From positions 1 to 30,969 of the forward strand of contig CAZVKB010000021.1 in the NCBI GenBank assembly GCA_964627505.1: a stretch of DNA of 30,969 nt, in the 5' to 3' direction. Position numbers and translations under genes: made by a program. The DNA comes from JACJWR01 sp964627505 (GTDB taxonomy: Bacteria; Actinomycetota; Actinomycetes; S36-B12; UBA10799). The notes under the pieces are model-generated. The model ran no database searches. It saw only the letters and a program-made list of their open reading frames with translations, and had not been told where the DNA came from. Positions 29,956 to 30,969 of the stretch are shown one piece after another (within the stretch, counting starts at the first letter, position 1; each line of letters starts with the position of its first letter).

Positions 29956-30969
29956 TCAGGCGTGGCAGTTGGTGGTGCCGGAATCGGTGAAGGTCCCGTT
30001 TCCCGGTGATTCTGCCCGCACGAATCGCCACTCGTAGCTGTCGGCCCGCAACGTGACTTCGAGGTAGCCGAACGTATCGTCGCTGCTCGCTTCGGTGGCA
30101 CTGCTGGGACTCACGCTACGCAGGCCTTTGCCGCCCGTTCCGACGACAAACTGACGGATGCCACGGGTGGGATCTGCGGCGCCCGCCGCGTTGCGGGGCA
30201 CTTGCCGCTCATAGTTGTGATCATGCCCCGACAGCAACACCTCAGCTCCGTGTTGATTGAGCAGCGCCCAAATCGGTTGCATGGAACTGTCATCCCCGTG
30301 GTCGCCACCCGAGAATCGCGGCTTGTGCATGTAGGCGATGGTGCACTTCTTCGGGTTGGCGGCGAGATCCGCGGCCAACCATTGCTGCTGTCGCGTGCCG
30401 CACTCCTTGCCCACGCACTCGGAGTTCAATGCCACTACATGCCAGCCCGTATTTGGGGAATCACCGGTGTTATAGGAGTACCAGCCCTCACCGCGGGTAC
30501 CGGCTGCGCCAGTGGTGGCACCGATGCCGTTGAAGTAGTCGAAATACCCTTGGCCGGAGGCTTCGTGATTTCCCATCACGGGGGCGACCTTCGGGTTGAA
30601 GCGACCCCAACTGTGGTCATATGAACCAAGAAAATCGGAATAGGCACCATCGTTGTACTGAATGTCACCCAGCGGAACCACGCTGGTGGTGCGACTCCAG
30701 TTGGCGGCGATAGCGTCGGCCACCCATAACTGCCTACACGTTCCGTCCCGGCCGGCGCCGCTGCCCAGCGGGTTCGTTCCAGCGGGGCACGCGATGTCTC
30801 CGGCAGCTGCGATCACGGCTGTCCCCGGCTGGTCGGGAGGCAACGCCGGAGTGCCACTCCCAGACGGTGAGGGGGTTGGGGGGCCCGCCGGCGTTGGGGT
30901 GACCACCGGTGAGGTGGGCCCATGCGTCGGGGTTGGGGTTGGGGTGGGGGTGACGGTGAGCAGATCCGG
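29956..30969 (-). CDS. Secreted metallophosphatase, N terminus beyond the window (partial)
   Basis: 337 residues seen, and the frame stays open to the right edge, so the start lies outside. A Thr-Pro-rich stretch (T-P-T-P-T-P-T) leads to a calcineurin-like phosphoesterase domain: A-A-G-D-I-A-C, P-L-G-D-I-Q-Y, G-N-H-E, W-H-V-V-A-L-N-S, Y-M-H-K-P-R-F-S-G-G and G-H-D-H-N-Y-E-R, which supply the Asp, Asn and His ligands of the two metals. These match secreted actinobacterial phosphatases related to purple acid phosphatases. The linker implies a signal peptide and perhaps an anchoring domain further upstream. A GTG at 30906 is an internal codon. Ends 10 bp from the convergent LuxR gene. Confidence 0.83.
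   Translation of the reverse strand, partial: PDLLTVTPTPTPTPTHGPTSPVVTPTPAGPPTPSPSGSGTPALPPDQPGTAVIAAAGDIACPAGTNPLGSGAGRDGTCRQLWVADAIAANWSRTTSVVPLGDIQYNDGAYSDFLGSYDHSWGRFNPKVAPVMGNHEASGQGYFDYFNGIGATTGAAGTRGEGWYSYNTGDSPNTGWHVVALNSECVGKECGTRQQQWLAADLAANPKKCTIAYMHKPRFSGGDHGDDSSMQPIWALLNQHGAEVLLSGHDHNYERQVPRNAAGAADPTRGIRQFVVGTGGKGLRSVSPSSATEASSDDTFGYLEVTLRADSYEWRFVRAESPGNGTFTDSGTTNCHA

Overview
The window looks like a piece of an Actinomycetota chromosome, roughly 60 % G+C by eye. The pointers are an IdeR/DtxR-type iron box, F420-linked enzymes, a DUF3516 helicase, LGFP repeats, a DUF4349 protein and several apparently leaderless transcripts (TANNNT hexamer, then 6 nt, then the start codon). A run of exactly 100 N (16096-16195) shows that it is a draft scaffold. 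No rRNA, tRNA, CRISPR array, transposase or phage gene was seen.

Layout. 1-5545: the C-terminal end of a serine hydrolase (DUF3471), an F420-reductase-like protein, and on the minus strand a DUF3516 RNA helicase and a YheT-type hydrolase, then a small SnoaL-like protein. 5665-8161: an APC permease and a tandem universal stress protein, divergent from a 40-bp spacer. 8258-11710: an iron-regulated Fe(III) ABC importer (binding lipoprotein, fused permease, ATPase) behind an iron box. 11723-15338: a minus-strand operon of a secernin-type (C69) hydrolase, a class III aminotransferase and a DUF6206-like protein, joined by overlapping start and stop codons. 15649-17619: a secreted LGFP-repeat / parallel beta-helix protein whose tandem repeats broke the assembly.

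17760-22526 is the most interesting part. It holds an asparagine-synthetase-like, lasso-cyclase-type enzyme (+), two PqqD-like RRE proteins (-), a GT2 glycosyltransferase (+) and an LLM F420-type oxidoreductase (-). The first RRE gene is overlapped by 4 bp (GTGA) by a 46-codon ORF at 19924-20064 on the minus strand. This ORF has a good ribosome binding site and a K-P-Y-x-x-P motif like lasso leader peptides. I read it as the precursor of an RRE-dependent, lasso-like RiPP. The layout is unusual: cyclase convergent with precursor/RRE, no B2 leader protease in the window, and a second RRE coupled to the oxidoreductase.

22683-30969: an ECF-like sigma factor with a translationally coupled DUF4349 membrane protein, a secreted lipase-like lipoprotein, a DUF2804 protein behind a 22-bp tandem repeat, a large LAL-type LuxR regulator, and a metallophosphatase that runs off the right edge.

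Functional calls rest on motifs read by eye; no database search was possible.
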